From the NCBI GenBank assembly GCA_900549195.1, contig URNK01000015.1, forward strand, positions 1 through 17,287: 17,287 bases of DNA, in the 5' to 3' direction. This DNA comes from an uncultured Collinsella sp. GTDB lineage: Bacteria; Actinomycetota; Coriobacteriia; Coriobacteriales; Coriobacteriaceae. This document shows positions 5,770 to 12,800 of this stretch, in pieces. A model generated the notes under the pieces. It did no database searches, was not told the DNA's origin, and saw nothing but the letters and a program-made list of their open reading frames with translations. Position 1 is the first letter of the stretch; each line of letters opens with the position of its first letter. The translations under genes were made by a program, and so were the position numbers.

Positions 5770-6876
5770 ATGCTGCGTATAGCGACCATCGGCACATCCA
5801 TGATCACCGACGACTTTATCCAGGTCGTCAACGCCAACGACCAAGCCGCGTTTGTGGGCACGCTCTCGCGCGATGCAGATCGCGGTGCTGCCTTTACCGC
5901 CGAGCGCGGTGGCGAGCGAAACTTTACTTCACTCGATGAGCTCGCGGCAGCCGACGACGTCGACGCCGTCTACATCGGCAGCCCTAACGCACTTCACTAC
6001 GAGCAGGCCCTTGCCTGCATCGCCGGTGGCAAGCACGTCATCGTCGAGAAGCCCTTCTGCGCCACCGAGGCGCAGGCGCTGGAAGTCTTCCGCGCTGCCG
6101 AGGCAGCAGGTGTCGTGGCCCTCGAGGCCATGCGTCCCCTCCACGATCCCGCCTTCCACGCCATCGAGGACGCCCTGGGCGAGATCGCCCCCATCCGCCG
6201 CGCCTCATTGCGCTTTGGCAAGTATTCCTCGCGCTACAACGAGATTCTCGCGGGACGCGCCACCAATATCTTCGACTGCAACATGGCATCGGGTTCCCTC
6301 ATGGATATTGGCGTCTACACCGTCGAGCCCATGGTCGAGATTTTCGGCATGCCCTCCGGCCTTACGAGCATGGCTACTCTGCTCGACCCCACCACGCAAC
6401 AGCTCACGCACGGCCCCATCGATGGCTGCGGTTCCATCCTCGCCAGCTACGGCGGTGGCCGTATCTCCGTCGAGCTCGCGCACTCCAAAATTACGAATGA
6501 CCTGCTGCCCTCGCAGATCGAAGGCGAGCGTGGCACTATCCAGATCGACCATCTGTCCACGCCCCGCAACGTCCGCATCGACTATCGCGGCGATGTCGTA
6601 CGCGGCTCGGCGACCGAGGCACCGCGCGAACAGGGCGACAACGGCCGCGTGCTCGACCTGCCCAAATCGAGCAACACTATGGAATACGAACTCACAGACT
6701 TTATCACCGCCATCGGCGGCATCGATAACGTCAAGGAAGAGCTTTGGGAGACCCCGGCGGGACGCCACGAGCTTGGCCACTACCGCGATGTCACGCTCGT
6801 CTCACTACGCATCATGGATGCCGTGCGTCAGCAGGCCGGCATAACCTTCCCGGCCGACGCAGGCAAGCAGGCATAG
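5770..6876 (+). CDS. Gfo/Idh/MocA-family NAD(P)-dependent oxidoreductase
   Basis: 368 residues. The N-terminal Rossmann domain starts LRIATIGTSMITDDF with a degenerate glycine motif. VDAVYIGSPNALHYEQA and the family hallmark EKP (93-95, in GGKHVIVEKPFC) follow. The C-terminal alpha/beta domain includes the conserved GSLMDIGVYTVEP segment, in which Asp, Tyr and neighbours line the active site. The family oxidises or reduces sugars, inositols, dihydrodiols and related polyols; nothing in the sequence or neighbours fixes the substrate. GAGGGGG just before ATG 5770 supports the start. The next gene begins 2 nt after the stop, so the two are almost certainly co-transcribed. Confidence 0.88.
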   Translation: MLRIATIGTSMITDDFIQVVNANDQAAFVGTLSRDADRGAAFTAERGGERNFTSLDELAAADDVDAVYIGSPNALHYEQALACIAGGKHVIVEKPFCATEAQALEVFRAAEAAGVVALEAMRPLHDPAFHAIEDALGEIAPIRRASLRFGKYSSRYNEILAGRATNIFDCNMASGSLMDIGVYTVEPMVEIFGMPSGLTSMATLLDPTTQQLTHGPIDGCGSILASYGGGRISVELAHSKITNDLLPSQIEGERGTIQIDHLSTPRNVRIDYRGDVVRGSATEAPREQGDNGRVLDLPKSSNTMEYELTDFITAIGGIDNVKEELWETPAGRHELGHYRDVTLVSLRIMDAVRQQAGITFPADAGKQA

Positions 6877-6878
6877 CT

Positions 6879-7289
6879 ATGGGCCTCTTCGATACGTTCT
6901 TCTCCAGCGTCACCGGCGGCAGTCGAGAGCCTCAAAAACCATCAAACGTCGAGCTCGAGCTGCGCCGCAGGCTTACTGTGCTCGCAAGCGACGAGGCCAC
7001 TCAAGACACTCCCCTGCGCTATTTCCTGCGCTGGGCGGGGCAAGTCCAGGGCGTTGGCTTTCGCTTTACCAACACCAACCTCGCGCAGGCACGCGCGCTC
7101 ACCGGCTGGGTGCGTAACATGGAAGACGGCTCAGTCGAGATGGAGATACAGGGGGCTCCGGCAAATATCCTATCTCATCTCGAGGCGCTTCATGCCTCCT
7201 ACGAGCGCATGGGAACGCGTTTTCGCCTCGTAGACGCCCAGGCCCGAGCCCCACTTACCAATGAAGACGGTTTCACGCCTCGTTATTAG
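6879..7289 (+). CDS. acyP: Acylphosphatase with an N-terminal extension
   Basis: Hydrolyses carboxyl-phosphate bonds of small acyl phosphates. The core from about residue 46 reads LRYFLRWAGQVQGVGFRF, with the phosphate-binding arginine Arg62 in GVGFR. GWVRNMEDGSVE supplies the catalytic asparagine Asn80. The 18-residue distance between them equals that of classical acylphosphatases (Arg23/Asn41). At 136 residues it is about 45 longer than the usual 90, all at the N-terminus, which starts MGLFDTFFSSVTGGS and may be an amphipathic helix. The ATG at 6879 is taken because it follows the previous stop by 2 nt; no good SD is seen, suggesting translational coupling. An internal start giving a standard-length enzyme is possible but lacks an SD as well. 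Confidence 0.85.
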   Translation: MGLFDTFFSSVTGGSREPQKPSNVELELRRRLTVLASDEATQDTPLRYFLRWAGQVQGVGFRFTNTNLAQARALTGWVRNMEDGSVEMEIQGAPANILSHLEALHASYERMGTRFRLVDAQARAPLTNEDGFTPRY

Positions 7290-7350
7290 TATTGTGTGCT
7301 AAATACGGTATCATTTACCTACGACCGTTGATAGAAAAGAGGCGAGGCGC

Positions 7351-7731
7351 ATGGCGGTGCAAAGAAGGAATACCAGGCAGCGAAAGCTGGTTCTTGACGC
7401 CGTGCGCCAAAGCTATAACCATCCCACCGCCGACGAAATCTACAACGTCGTGCGCGCGCAGGATGACAGAATCAGCCGCGGCACGGTCTACCGCAACCTC
7501 AATCTCTTGGCCGACGCCGGCGAGATTCTCTCCATCAAGACGCCGGGCGGCAGCCGCTTCGATCGCACGATCGAGCCGCATGCGCATATCATCTGCACCT
7601 CGTGCAGCCGCGTCATCGACGTACCACTCCCCTTCGATGCCCAGCTCGACGCCAAGGCATCCGAGCAAATCGGCTGGCACGTCACGTCGCACTACACCAT
7701 CTTCGAGGGTCTCTGCCCCGACTGCCGGTAG
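7351..7731 (+). CDS. perR: PerR-type Fur-family metalloregulator
   Basis: 126-residue DNA-binding repressor. The winged helix includes NHPTADEIYNVV and SRGTVYRNLNLLADAGEI. The structural zinc site is two CxxC pairs, Cys82/Cys85 (ICTSC) and Cys122/Cys125 (LCPDC). The five regulatory-metal ligands of PerR can be matched: His24 (NHPTAD), Asp71 (RFD), His77 and His79 (PHAH) and Asp90 (SRVID). Asp at position 90, where Fur proteins have Glu, is the feature linked to peroxide sensing by PerR, so I favour PerR over Fur or Zur. GAGG before ATG 7351 supports the start. It probably controls oxidative-stress genes elsewhere and perhaps itself; a loose TTAG-N9-CTAA dyad lies at 7286-7302. The 61-nt gap after the acylphosphatase gene probably holds its promoter. 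Confidence 0.85.
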   Translation: MAVQRRNTRQRKLVLDAVRQSYNHPTADEIYNVVRAQDDRISRGTVYRNLNLLADAGEILSIKTPGGSRFDRTIEPHAHIICTSCSRVIDVPLPFDAQLDAKASEQIGWHVTSHYTIFEGLCPDCR

Positions 7732-7807
7732 ATGTTCGGGACATGCCTTAAAATCCACCTTTCTGCACTCTGCAGCAAAAAGAGATTCCTAGGCATGCCA
7801 CATATAT

Positions 7808-8605
7808 CTACTCGGCGAGCAGGCGGCGCAGTTCTTCTTCGACCGTGCGCACGTAGCGGACGCGGTCGTTGATGCCACACATAGAGGGATTGCAGCTCTC
7901 CATTAGATAAGGATGGCCCACTACGTTGAGCATGTCGCGGTCGTTTTCGTTATCGCCAAACGCCATCATCTCGTCGGGCGAAATTCCCAGGGCACGACCG
8001 TAATCGGCAAGCGCGGAACCCTTGCCCGAACCAAAGCCGATAAAGTCCGTCCACTCGGTTCCCGACGTCATCACGTCGACACGGTCGCTAAAGAGGCGCT
8101 CAAAATACTCCAGGGCCGCCGGCTGATCCACCTCGGGCGTCTGGAAGGCAATCTTAATGACGTCCTCGTCAATGTCCTCGGGACGGTCGACCACCGCCAC
8201 ATCGCAGTGGACCTCATAGCGCAAATGGTCGACGAACGCATCGTTGCCGCTCATGGTGTAGAGGTGTCCCTCACACGAAAGGGTCACGTCGGCATGGGGA
8301 TACGCAACCACGGCATTCGCGATATCCATAGCAAGGCTACGCTCCATGGAACGCTTGACAACGGCACGCCCCTCGCTCATCACTAGGGCTCCGTTTTCGC
8401 ATACATAGGCGAGCTCATCGGCCACCGGGGCAAACAGGTAGCGCAAGCTCGCATATTGACGACCGCTCGCCGGCATAAACACAATACCGCGACGATGCAG
8501 CTCATCAATGAGCTCAAATGCCTCGGGGCGTGGCTCGCGCTCCCCCGGATGCAGCAACGTGCCATCCAAATCACAGGCGATCAGCTTGATTCCCTCAAGA
8601 CCCAT
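7808..8605 (-). CDS. HAD-superfamily (Cof-type) sugar or nucleotide phosphatase
   Basis: 265 residues, normal for the Cof/YidA type IIB group. Motif I is ACDLDGTLL with nucleophile Asp12 and Asp14; motif II lies in MPASGRQ; the GSGKGSAL lysine is motif III; and MMAFGDNENDRDML holds the acidic motif IV. A C2B cap is inserted between motifs II and III. These enzymes dephosphorylate sugar phosphates, FMN, PLP or similar small molecules; the substrate cannot be read off. The ATG at 8603-8605 has GGGGGA 4 nt upstream; an in-frame TTG at 8615 is possible but poorer. It is convergent with the perR gene and follows ureE in the same direction, separated by a 14-bp hairpin, so it may be partly read through from that unit. 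Confidence 0.88.
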   Translation of the reverse strand: MGLEGIKLIACDLDGTLLHPGEREPRPEAFELIDELHRRGIVFMPASGRQYASLRYLFAPVADELAYVCENGALVMSEGRAVVKRSMERSLAMDIANAVVAYPHADVTLSCEGHLYTMSGNDAFVDHLRYEVHCDVAVVDRPEDIDEDVIKIAFQTPEVDQPAALEYFERLFSDRVDVMTSGTEWTDFIGFGSGKGSALADYGRALGISPDEMMAFGDNENDRDMLNVVGHPYLMESCNPSMCGINDRVRYVRTVEEELRRLLAE

Positions 8606-8634
8606 ATGTTCCCCCAAAGCATCTCATCAACAGC

Positions 8635-8673
8635 AAGACGGACTTTGAATAGTTGCCTCTCAAAGTCCGTCTT
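8635..8673 (-). terminator. Strong hairpin after the ureE-like gene
   Basis: A perfect 14-bp stem (8635-8648 with 8660-8673) with an 11-nt loop lies 14 nt beyond the ureE-like stop. The minus-strand tail is only CTTGCTGTT, so the T-run is poor. It probably ends or stabilises the fkpB-ureE transcript and may allow some read-through into the HAD gene. Confidence 0.65.
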
Positions 8674-8686
8674 ACGCATACGCACG

Positions 8687-9265
8687 TTAACCGCGCGCCT
8701 TCTTTACGATTGTAAAGTCTGGAGCCATACTCACAACAACATCCGCCGCGCTCGATGCAAAGCGTCGACTGGCATCGAGCTCGCGCGTGACCACCGAGAG
8801 CCGAACGCCCTCGATACCCCGAAGCATGCGACCCAAAACCGGTTGCGCCGGCGTATACATGCGCACGGTATGCTCGTCCGAGTCACCCCGGAAGAGTGGC
8901 GCATGCATGTTGCCGATCTCCCAGCACGCATGCGCGAGCACAATCGGATCCATGCGGTCGACTTCGACCAAATAGACCTCGGCGCTGCGCAGGCACACGA
9001 CGACCACTACGGGCACCGCACCCGTGCGGTCAATAGCGAGCACGTCACCGTCGGCAAGGCGTTCGCCACCGGTGGCATTCAACTGCGCATTCACCGTGCG
9101 CCCCAGCTCCGTCACGCCCACAAACGGGCGTGTATCAGCCTGGTCCCAATCAAGTAGCAGCTCGTCAACCTCAAAGATGCCACCCAGCTCCCGACGAAGC
9201 AGGAGTTCATAGGACGGGTCGTTGAGATTTCCCAAGCGCTCCGTAGCTACCAGGTCCACGGACAT
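8687..9265 (-). CDS. ureE: UreE-like urease accessory protein / nickel metallochaperone
   Basis: 192 residues. The N-terminal half has the UreE beta-domain pattern with RTVNAQLNATGGERLADGDVLAID at 56-79 (written here for its GERLADGD core). The C-terminal ferredoxin-like domain is clearer: DPIVLAHACWEIGNMHAPLF at 106-125 contains the GN-x-H signature whose histidine (His121) is the conserved dimer-interface nickel ligand of UreE. GRMLRGIEGV at 145-154 matches the family's DMLRGLG block. There is no His-rich tail. UreE delivers nickel to the urease complex, yet no urease subunit or other accessory gene is in this window. The ATG at 9263-9265 is chosen because GAGGG lies 7 nt upstream inside the end of the FKBP gene. 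It starts 3 nt after that gene's stop, so the two form a tight operon. Function may be nickel storage or supply to another enzyme. Confidence 0.75.
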   Translation of the reverse strand: MSVDLVATERLGNLNDPSYELLLRRELGGIFEVDELLLDWDQADTRPFVGVTELGRTVNAQLNATGGERLADGDVLAIDRTGAVPVVVVVCLRSAEVYLVEVDRMDPIVLAHACWEIGNMHAPLFRGDSDEHTVRMYTPAQPVLGRMLRGIEGVRLSVVTRELDASRRFASSAADVVVSMAPDFTIVKKARG

Positions 9266-9268
9266 CAA

Positions 9269-9697
9269 CTAGCCCTCGACCTCGACGAGCTCGATATCAA
9301 AGTTGAGGTCCTTGCCGGCAAGCTCATGGTTGGCATCGAGCGTCACGGCCTCGGGCGTCACGTCAATGACGACGGCGGGGACAGGCATGCCGCTCGGCGT
9401 GGACAGGAAAAGCTTCATACCCTTCTCGATCTGCTCAATGTTGGGAACCTGTTCGGCCGGGAAGGTGATAACCATCTCGGGATTGTGATCGCCGTAGGCA
9501 TCGGCAGCAGGAATGTGCACGGACTTCTTCTCGCCCACCTGCATATCGACAACGGCGGCGTCGAAGCCCTTGATCATCTGACCGGCACCGCAGGTGAACT
9601 CCAGCGGCTCACCGCGATCGTAGGAGCTATCGAACTGCGTGCCGTCATCGAGCGTGCCACGATAATGGGTCTTGACCTTCTTGCCCTGGTTGGACAT
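9269..9697 (-). CDS. SlyD-like FKBP-type peptidyl-prolyl isomerase
   Basis: 142 residues. It catalyses cis-trans isomerisation of proline peptide bonds and acts as a folding helper in the cytosol. The FKBP core is VKTHYRGTLDDGTQFDSSYDRG, then EFTCGAGQMIKGFDAAVVDM. From AYGDHNPEMV onward an insert-in-flap domain follows, closed by NHELAGKDLNFDIELVEV, the SlyD signature end. Unlike Escherichia coli SlyD there is no Cys/His-rich metal-binding tail. The ATG at 9695-9697 is taken because GGAGG lies 5 nt upstream. The next gene is UreE-like, 3 nt after the stop. Since SlyD assists nickel delivery in hydrogenase maturation, the pairing hints at a shared nickel role, but this copy lacks the tail that binds nickel in E. 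coli. Confidence 0.9.
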   Translation of the reverse strand: MSNQGKKVKTHYRGTLDDGTQFDSSYDRGEPLEFTCGAGQMIKGFDAAVVDMQVGEKKSVHIPAADAYGDHNPEMVITFPAEQVPNIEQIEKGMKLFLSTPSGMPVPAVVIDVTPEAVTLDANHELAGKDLNFDIELVEVEG

Positions 9698-9755
9698 GGT
9701 AACCTCCGTAATAAGGGCGGCGGACAACGCGGGCCGCCATGAACATATGGCGCTA

Positions 9756-9761
9756 ACTATA
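9756..9761 (-). promoter_or_regulatory. Possible -10 box of the FKBP-ureE operon
   Basis: TATAGT on the minus strand, 58 nt before the FKBP start, with no clear -35. It faces the dipeptidase -10 box across 9 bp, so the two promoters overlap and may exclude each other. Confidence 0.35.
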
Positions 9762-9770
9762 CCCTAGTCA

Positions 9771-9776
9771 TACAAT
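9771..9776 (+). promoter_or_regulatory. Probable -10 box of the dipeptidase gene
   Basis: TACAAT, 41 nt before the start codon, the same hexamer and similar distance as for rnhA. The -35 region is not recognisable. Confidence 0.4.
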
Positions 9777-9817
9777 TCAAAGACAGTTTGCAAAGAAACG
9801 CTGCAACCGGAGGAACC

Positions 9818-10831
9818 ATGGCATATCCCGTATTTGACTTGCACTGTGACACCGCCGACCGCATCGGCTGGGCCACACTCGATCTTGACCTGCGCTTTAC
9901 CGCGGGCACCGACGGCTATTTCCCCGGCGACGAGACGCATCCGCAGGATTTCGACCTTATTGAGGGCAACGCCTGCGCCATCTCGCTCGCAAAGATCGGC
10001 AAAACTCCTTGGGCGCAGTGCTTTGCCACGTTTGTCCCCGACGAGATTCCCACCGCCCACGCAGCGCGCTTCCAGGCGCAGATCATGGCGCACATGAGCG
10101 GCCAGGCCATGCTCAATCACGACCGCATGGTCAACGTGCGCAGCGCCGCAGACATTCGCCCCGCACTCAAGGACGGCAAGGTCGCCTGCATCCACACCAT
10201 CGAAAACGCCACGTTCTTTGCCGAGGACCCCGCGTTGATCGAGGTGCTCAAGAACCTAGGCGTACTCATGTCATCGCTCAGCTGGAACGCGCAGGGACCG
10301 CTCGCGAGCGGCCACGACACCCACGCCGGTCTCACCGCCGCCGGCATCGAGGCACTTACGCAGATGGAGCACGCCGGCATGGTACTCGACGTCTCCCACC
10401 TCAACGATGAGTGCTTTGACGAGGTTGTCGCCCACGCCACGCGCCCCTTCGTCGCTAGCCACTCCAACTCCCGTGCGGTTTGCGGCGTCAAGCGCAACCT
10501 TACCGACGACCAGTTCCGCACCATTCGCGACATGGGCGGTATCGTCGGCCTCAACTACTGCAGCGAGTTCCTATCTAGCGAAGCAACCGACGAGACCGCC
10601 GCAGACGTCACCTTCGACCAGCTGGCAGCACATATCGAGCACTGGCTCGACCTGGGCGGCGAGGACGTCATCGCGCTCGGCGGCGACTGGGACGGCGCCA
10701 CGGTGCCCGCTTTCCTCTCCGATGCCAGCATGATGCCCGAGTTCCAGAACATGCTCTCCAAGCACTTTGGCAAGACCGTGATGCAAAAGCTCTGCAGCGA
10801 CAACGCGCTTGCCTTCTTTGAGCGTTATTAA
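9818..10831 (+). CDS. Membrane dipeptidase (peptidase family M19, renal-dipeptidase type)
   Basis: 337 residues with no signal peptide, so cytosolic in spite of the family name. It is a TIM-barrel binuclear zinc enzyme that hydrolyses dipeptides, often with a D-residue or unusual C-terminal residue. Metal ligands can be matched: His9 and Asp11 in FDLHCDT, the bridging Glu129 in CIHTIEN, His194 in LDVSHLND and His215 in VASHSNSRA. The closing acid is in LGGDWDGA near residue 286. The ATG at 9818 has GGAGG 4 nt upstream; upstream in-frame starts lie before or at the predicted transcription start. It is divergent from the FKBP gene. A long GC-rich hairpin follows 16 nt after the stop. Confidence 0.92.
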   Translation: MAYPVFDLHCDTADRIGWATLDLDLRFTAGTDGYFPGDETHPQDFDLIEGNACAISLAKIGKTPWAQCFATFVPDEIPTAHAARFQAQIMAHMSGQAMLNHDRMVNVRSAADIRPALKDGKVACIHTIENATFFAEDPALIEVLKNLGVLMSSLSWNAQGPLASGHDTHAGLTAAGIEALTQMEHAGMVLDVSHLNDECFDEVVAHATRPFVASHSNSRAVCGVKRNLTDDQFRTIRDMGGIVGLNYCSEFLSSEATDETAADVTFDQLAAHIEHWLDLGGEDVIALGGDWDGATVPAFLSDASMMPEFQNMLSKHFGKTVMQKLCSDNALAFFERY

Positions 10832-10847
10832 TTTCACATCCCTTGAG

Positions 10848-10883
10848 CGGGCCGGCATGCCGAACGGTCGACATGCCGGCCCG
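10848..10883 (+). terminator. GC-rich palindrome between the dipeptidase and metallopeptidase genes
   Basis: A 12-bp perfect stem (10848-10859 with 10872-10883) around a 12-nt loop. No T-run follows on either strand, so termination by it alone is doubtful. It lies 22 nt before the next start codon and could instead act as an RNA-stability or attenuating element between two co-oriented genes. Confidence 0.45.
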
Positions 10884-10905
10884 TCCCCAATCTGAAGGAC
10901 CGCTT

Positions 10906-11682
10906 TTGACGCAGCAGTTTACGATTTCCGTATCCCGACCGGATGGGACGCCCATCCCCGTCGTCGTTACCAAAAAGCGCGTCAAGAACTTCAACCTACG
11001 CGTCACATCGAGCGGTGAGGTCCACGCCAGCGCACCGCTCGACGCCAGCCGCGAGCGCATCGAAGCGTTTGTGAAGCGCAACAGCGCATGGATTATCAGC
11101 CGACTTGCCCAGCGCGAGCAACGTCAGACGACGGCACAGGAGCCGCTTAGTCCCTCGTCCATCATTGCGCTTTGGGGCAAGCCCATTACGGTACAGGACG
11201 CACTCGATCACAACTTTGCATCACCCGCACCGCGGCCCAAACAGGCTACCTTCGCAAGTTTTATGGGTACCGATGAGCCAGACGAACACCCACAGACCCA
11301 GCGGCATGCAATCCTCGACGGTCTAACGTCCGATGAGCTCCAAGCCCACATCGACCAGCTCTATACGTCCGAGGTCACATTGGCGCTACGCGATATGGTG
11401 CACGCATACGAAATCGCAATGGGTGTCGCCGTTTCCCGCGTTTCCGTACGCAGCATGAAAACGCGTTGGGGCTCGTGCACGCCCAAAACCGGCGCCATCC
11501 GCATCGCACGCGAACTTGCCGCCTATCCCATCGAATGCCTCGACATGGTTGTCGCCCACGAGCTCGTCCACTTGCTCGAGCCAAGCCACAACCAGCGGTT
11601 CCACGTCCTGCTCGACACATACTGCCCCAACAATAGAGCACTGTCCCAGCGGCTCAAGCAGCCACCCATAGAGACATATTAG
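10906..11682 (+). CDS. YgjP-type (M48/SprT-like, DUF45) zinc metallopeptidase
   Basis: 258 residues. The C-terminal catalytic part has RSMKTRWGSCTPKTGAI at about 182-198, containing the family's RWGSC block. The zinc-binding HELVH follows at 218-222 (His218, Glu219, His222), and then EPSHNQRF with the third ligand His228. The N-terminal 80 residues carry the usual YgjP beta-rich region (VKNFNLRVTSSGEVHASAPL). A variable insertion rich in Pro, Asp and Gln lies at about 105-135. No signal peptide or membrane segment. The start is TTG at 10906-10908 because AAGGA lies 6 nt upstream; the longer frame from 10843 runs through the preceding palindrome and has no SD. Biological substrates of this family are poorly defined. 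It converges with folB, stop codons 6 nt apart. Confidence 0.88.
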   Translation: MTQQFTISVSRPDGTPIPVVVTKKRVKNFNLRVTSSGEVHASAPLDASRERIEAFVKRNSAWIISRLAQREQRQTTAQEPLSPSSIIALWGKPITVQDALDHNFASPAPRPKQATFASFMGTDEPDEHPQTQRHAILDGLTSDELQAHIDQLYTSEVTLALRDMVHAYEIAMGVAVSRVSVRSMKTRWGSCTPKTGAIRIARELAAYPIECLDMVVAHELVHLLEPSHNQRFHVLLDTYCPNNRALSQRLKQPPIETY

Positions 11683-11688
11683 TACCGG

Positions 11689-12174
11689 TTAGCGCACGCG
11701 CTCGATCTCGACACCGCAGCTTGCCAGGGGAAGACCGACGGGCGCCCAAGGCTTATCGAGCTTGATGCGCACACCAAGCAGCGAGGGATAACGGCGCAGC
11801 AGCATCTGGGCCACACCCTCGGCTGCCGCCTCGATGAGCTTAAACGTATGCTCGCGCAGATAGCCATCGACATCGTGGCACACCGAGCCGTAGTCAATCG
11901 AAGCGTCCAGGTTATCGTGCTCCCCCGCCGCACGCAGGTCGGCATAGAGCACCAAGGACACGATGAATTTCTGGCCCAGCGCGTTCTCTTCGGGATACAC
12001 GCCGTGGTTGGCAAAGACCTCGAGACCGTCGATAGTAATGCGGTCGGCATGGCGAAGATCGTCATAGCTCACGTGGGGCACCGCCGTCGCAGTGGATATT
12101 TCGCCCCTTCCACGGCGGGCGAGCTCGGCACCCTCGGTCTTGGTTGCATTCTCGGGCAGCTTCTTGTTACTCAT
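11689..12174 (-). CDS. folB: Dihydroneopterin aldolase with an N-terminal extension
   Basis: Cleaves 7,8-dihydroneopterin to 6-hydroxymethyl-7,8-dihydropterin and glycolaldehyde in folate synthesis. The core begins near residue 44 with DRITIDGLEVFANHGVYPEE, typical FolB, with the catalytic-site glutamate in the PEE pair. It continues with YGSVCHDV and LIEAAAEGVAQ and ends with KLDKPWAP, holding the conserved catalytic lysine. About 42 residues precede the core and look unstructured and charged; usual length is about 120, here 161. The ATG at 12174 has AAGGAG 9 nt upstream, which supports the long form. It is third in folE - HD - folB, 42 nt after the HD gene. No folP or folK is in this cluster. 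Confidence 0.88.
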   Translation of the reverse strand: MSNKKLPENATKTEGAELARRGRGEISTATAVPHVSYDDLRHADRITIDGLEVFANHGVYPEENALGQKFIVSLVLYADLRAAGEHDNLDASIDYGSVCHDVDGYLREHTFKLIEAAAEGVAQMLLRRYPSLLGVRIKLDKPWAPVGLPLASCGVEIERVR

Positions 12175-12216
12175 CGCGATCGTCTCCTTCGTTTAGAACC
12201 CCGACCGCGCAACTAA

Positions 12217-12798
12217 CTACACGCGAATCGACAGGTTCTTTTTATCATCGCTCCAGTTGCAAGCATTGCGCGCGGGGCATGCAAAGCAGGCGCGCGACGC
12301 TTTGTCGGCCGCATAGAGCAGACGCTCAAGCGGTTGGCTGTTCACGCGCAGCTTTCGATGGCCCAGAATGGCTGTCTTAATGGCTGCGGCATCGGCCGGC
12401 TCAAACGCCACGTCATCGGGCATGCCGCCGAGAATTGCATCAGCGACGCGTTCGCTTGCAACATCATGGGATATACCCGATTCATACTGTTCATCTTTGC
12501 CGATATCGTGAAGAAGTGCCGTGGCGTAGACAACCTCGCGGTCAAATTCGAGCTGTTCCTCGAGATTCTTGATCCACATAATGCGAGCGACATCGAGCAG
12601 ATGGTCAATACCGTGACGGCAGAAGATGCGCCCCGATTCCAACTGTGCAATGTTGCCCAGGTGCCGCCGGAACAGCCCGTTGGCACAAATGTAATCAATG
12701 CGAGGCATGGCACCAAAGGGAGTCAGGCCCGAAGCCATAAAGCCGCGACGCGGCGTCCCCTCATCGGTTTTCGATGTAAAGTCGTTGACGACCCTCAT
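12217..12798 (-). CDS. HD-domain phosphohydrolase in the folate operon
   Basis: 193 residues. The HD core is ICRHGIDHLLDVARI type: His62 within CRHGIDH, the metal-binding pair His97-Asp98 in ATALLHDIGK, and Asp165 in LLYAADKASR. A fourth site is likely around SHDVASER (His111). The last part has a cysteine cluster CFACPARNAC (Cys171, Cys174, Cys180) that could bind a metal. HD enzymes hydrolyse phosphomonoesters, diesters or nucleotides. It starts 2 nt after the folE stop without a clear SD, so it is translationally coupled to folE, and folB follows. The position suggests a role in pterin metabolism, possibly in removing phosphates from dihydroneopterin triphosphate. The N-terminal 30 residues might be dispensable, since Met31 is another possible start. 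Confidence 0.8.
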   Translation of the reverse strand: MRVVNDFTSKTDEGTPRRGFMASGLTPFGAMPRIDYICANGLFRRHLGNIAQLESGRIFCRHGIDHLLDVARIMWIKNLEEQLEFDREVVYATALLHDIGKDEQYESGISHDVASERVADAILGGMPDDVAFEPADAAAIKTAILGHRKLRVNSQPLERLLYAADKASRACFACPARNACNWSDDKKNLSIRV

Positions 12799-12800
12799 GG

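Noticed and set aside
7286..7302. TTAG-N9-CTAA as a PerR operator before the perR gene
   Set aside because: It does not fit the 7-1-7 Per box spacing and overlaps the preceding stop codon; too weak to list as a site.
7742..7797. CATGCCT/AGGCATG inverted repeat between the perR and HAD genes as a terminator
   Set aside because: The loop is over 40 nt and no T-run follows on either strand.
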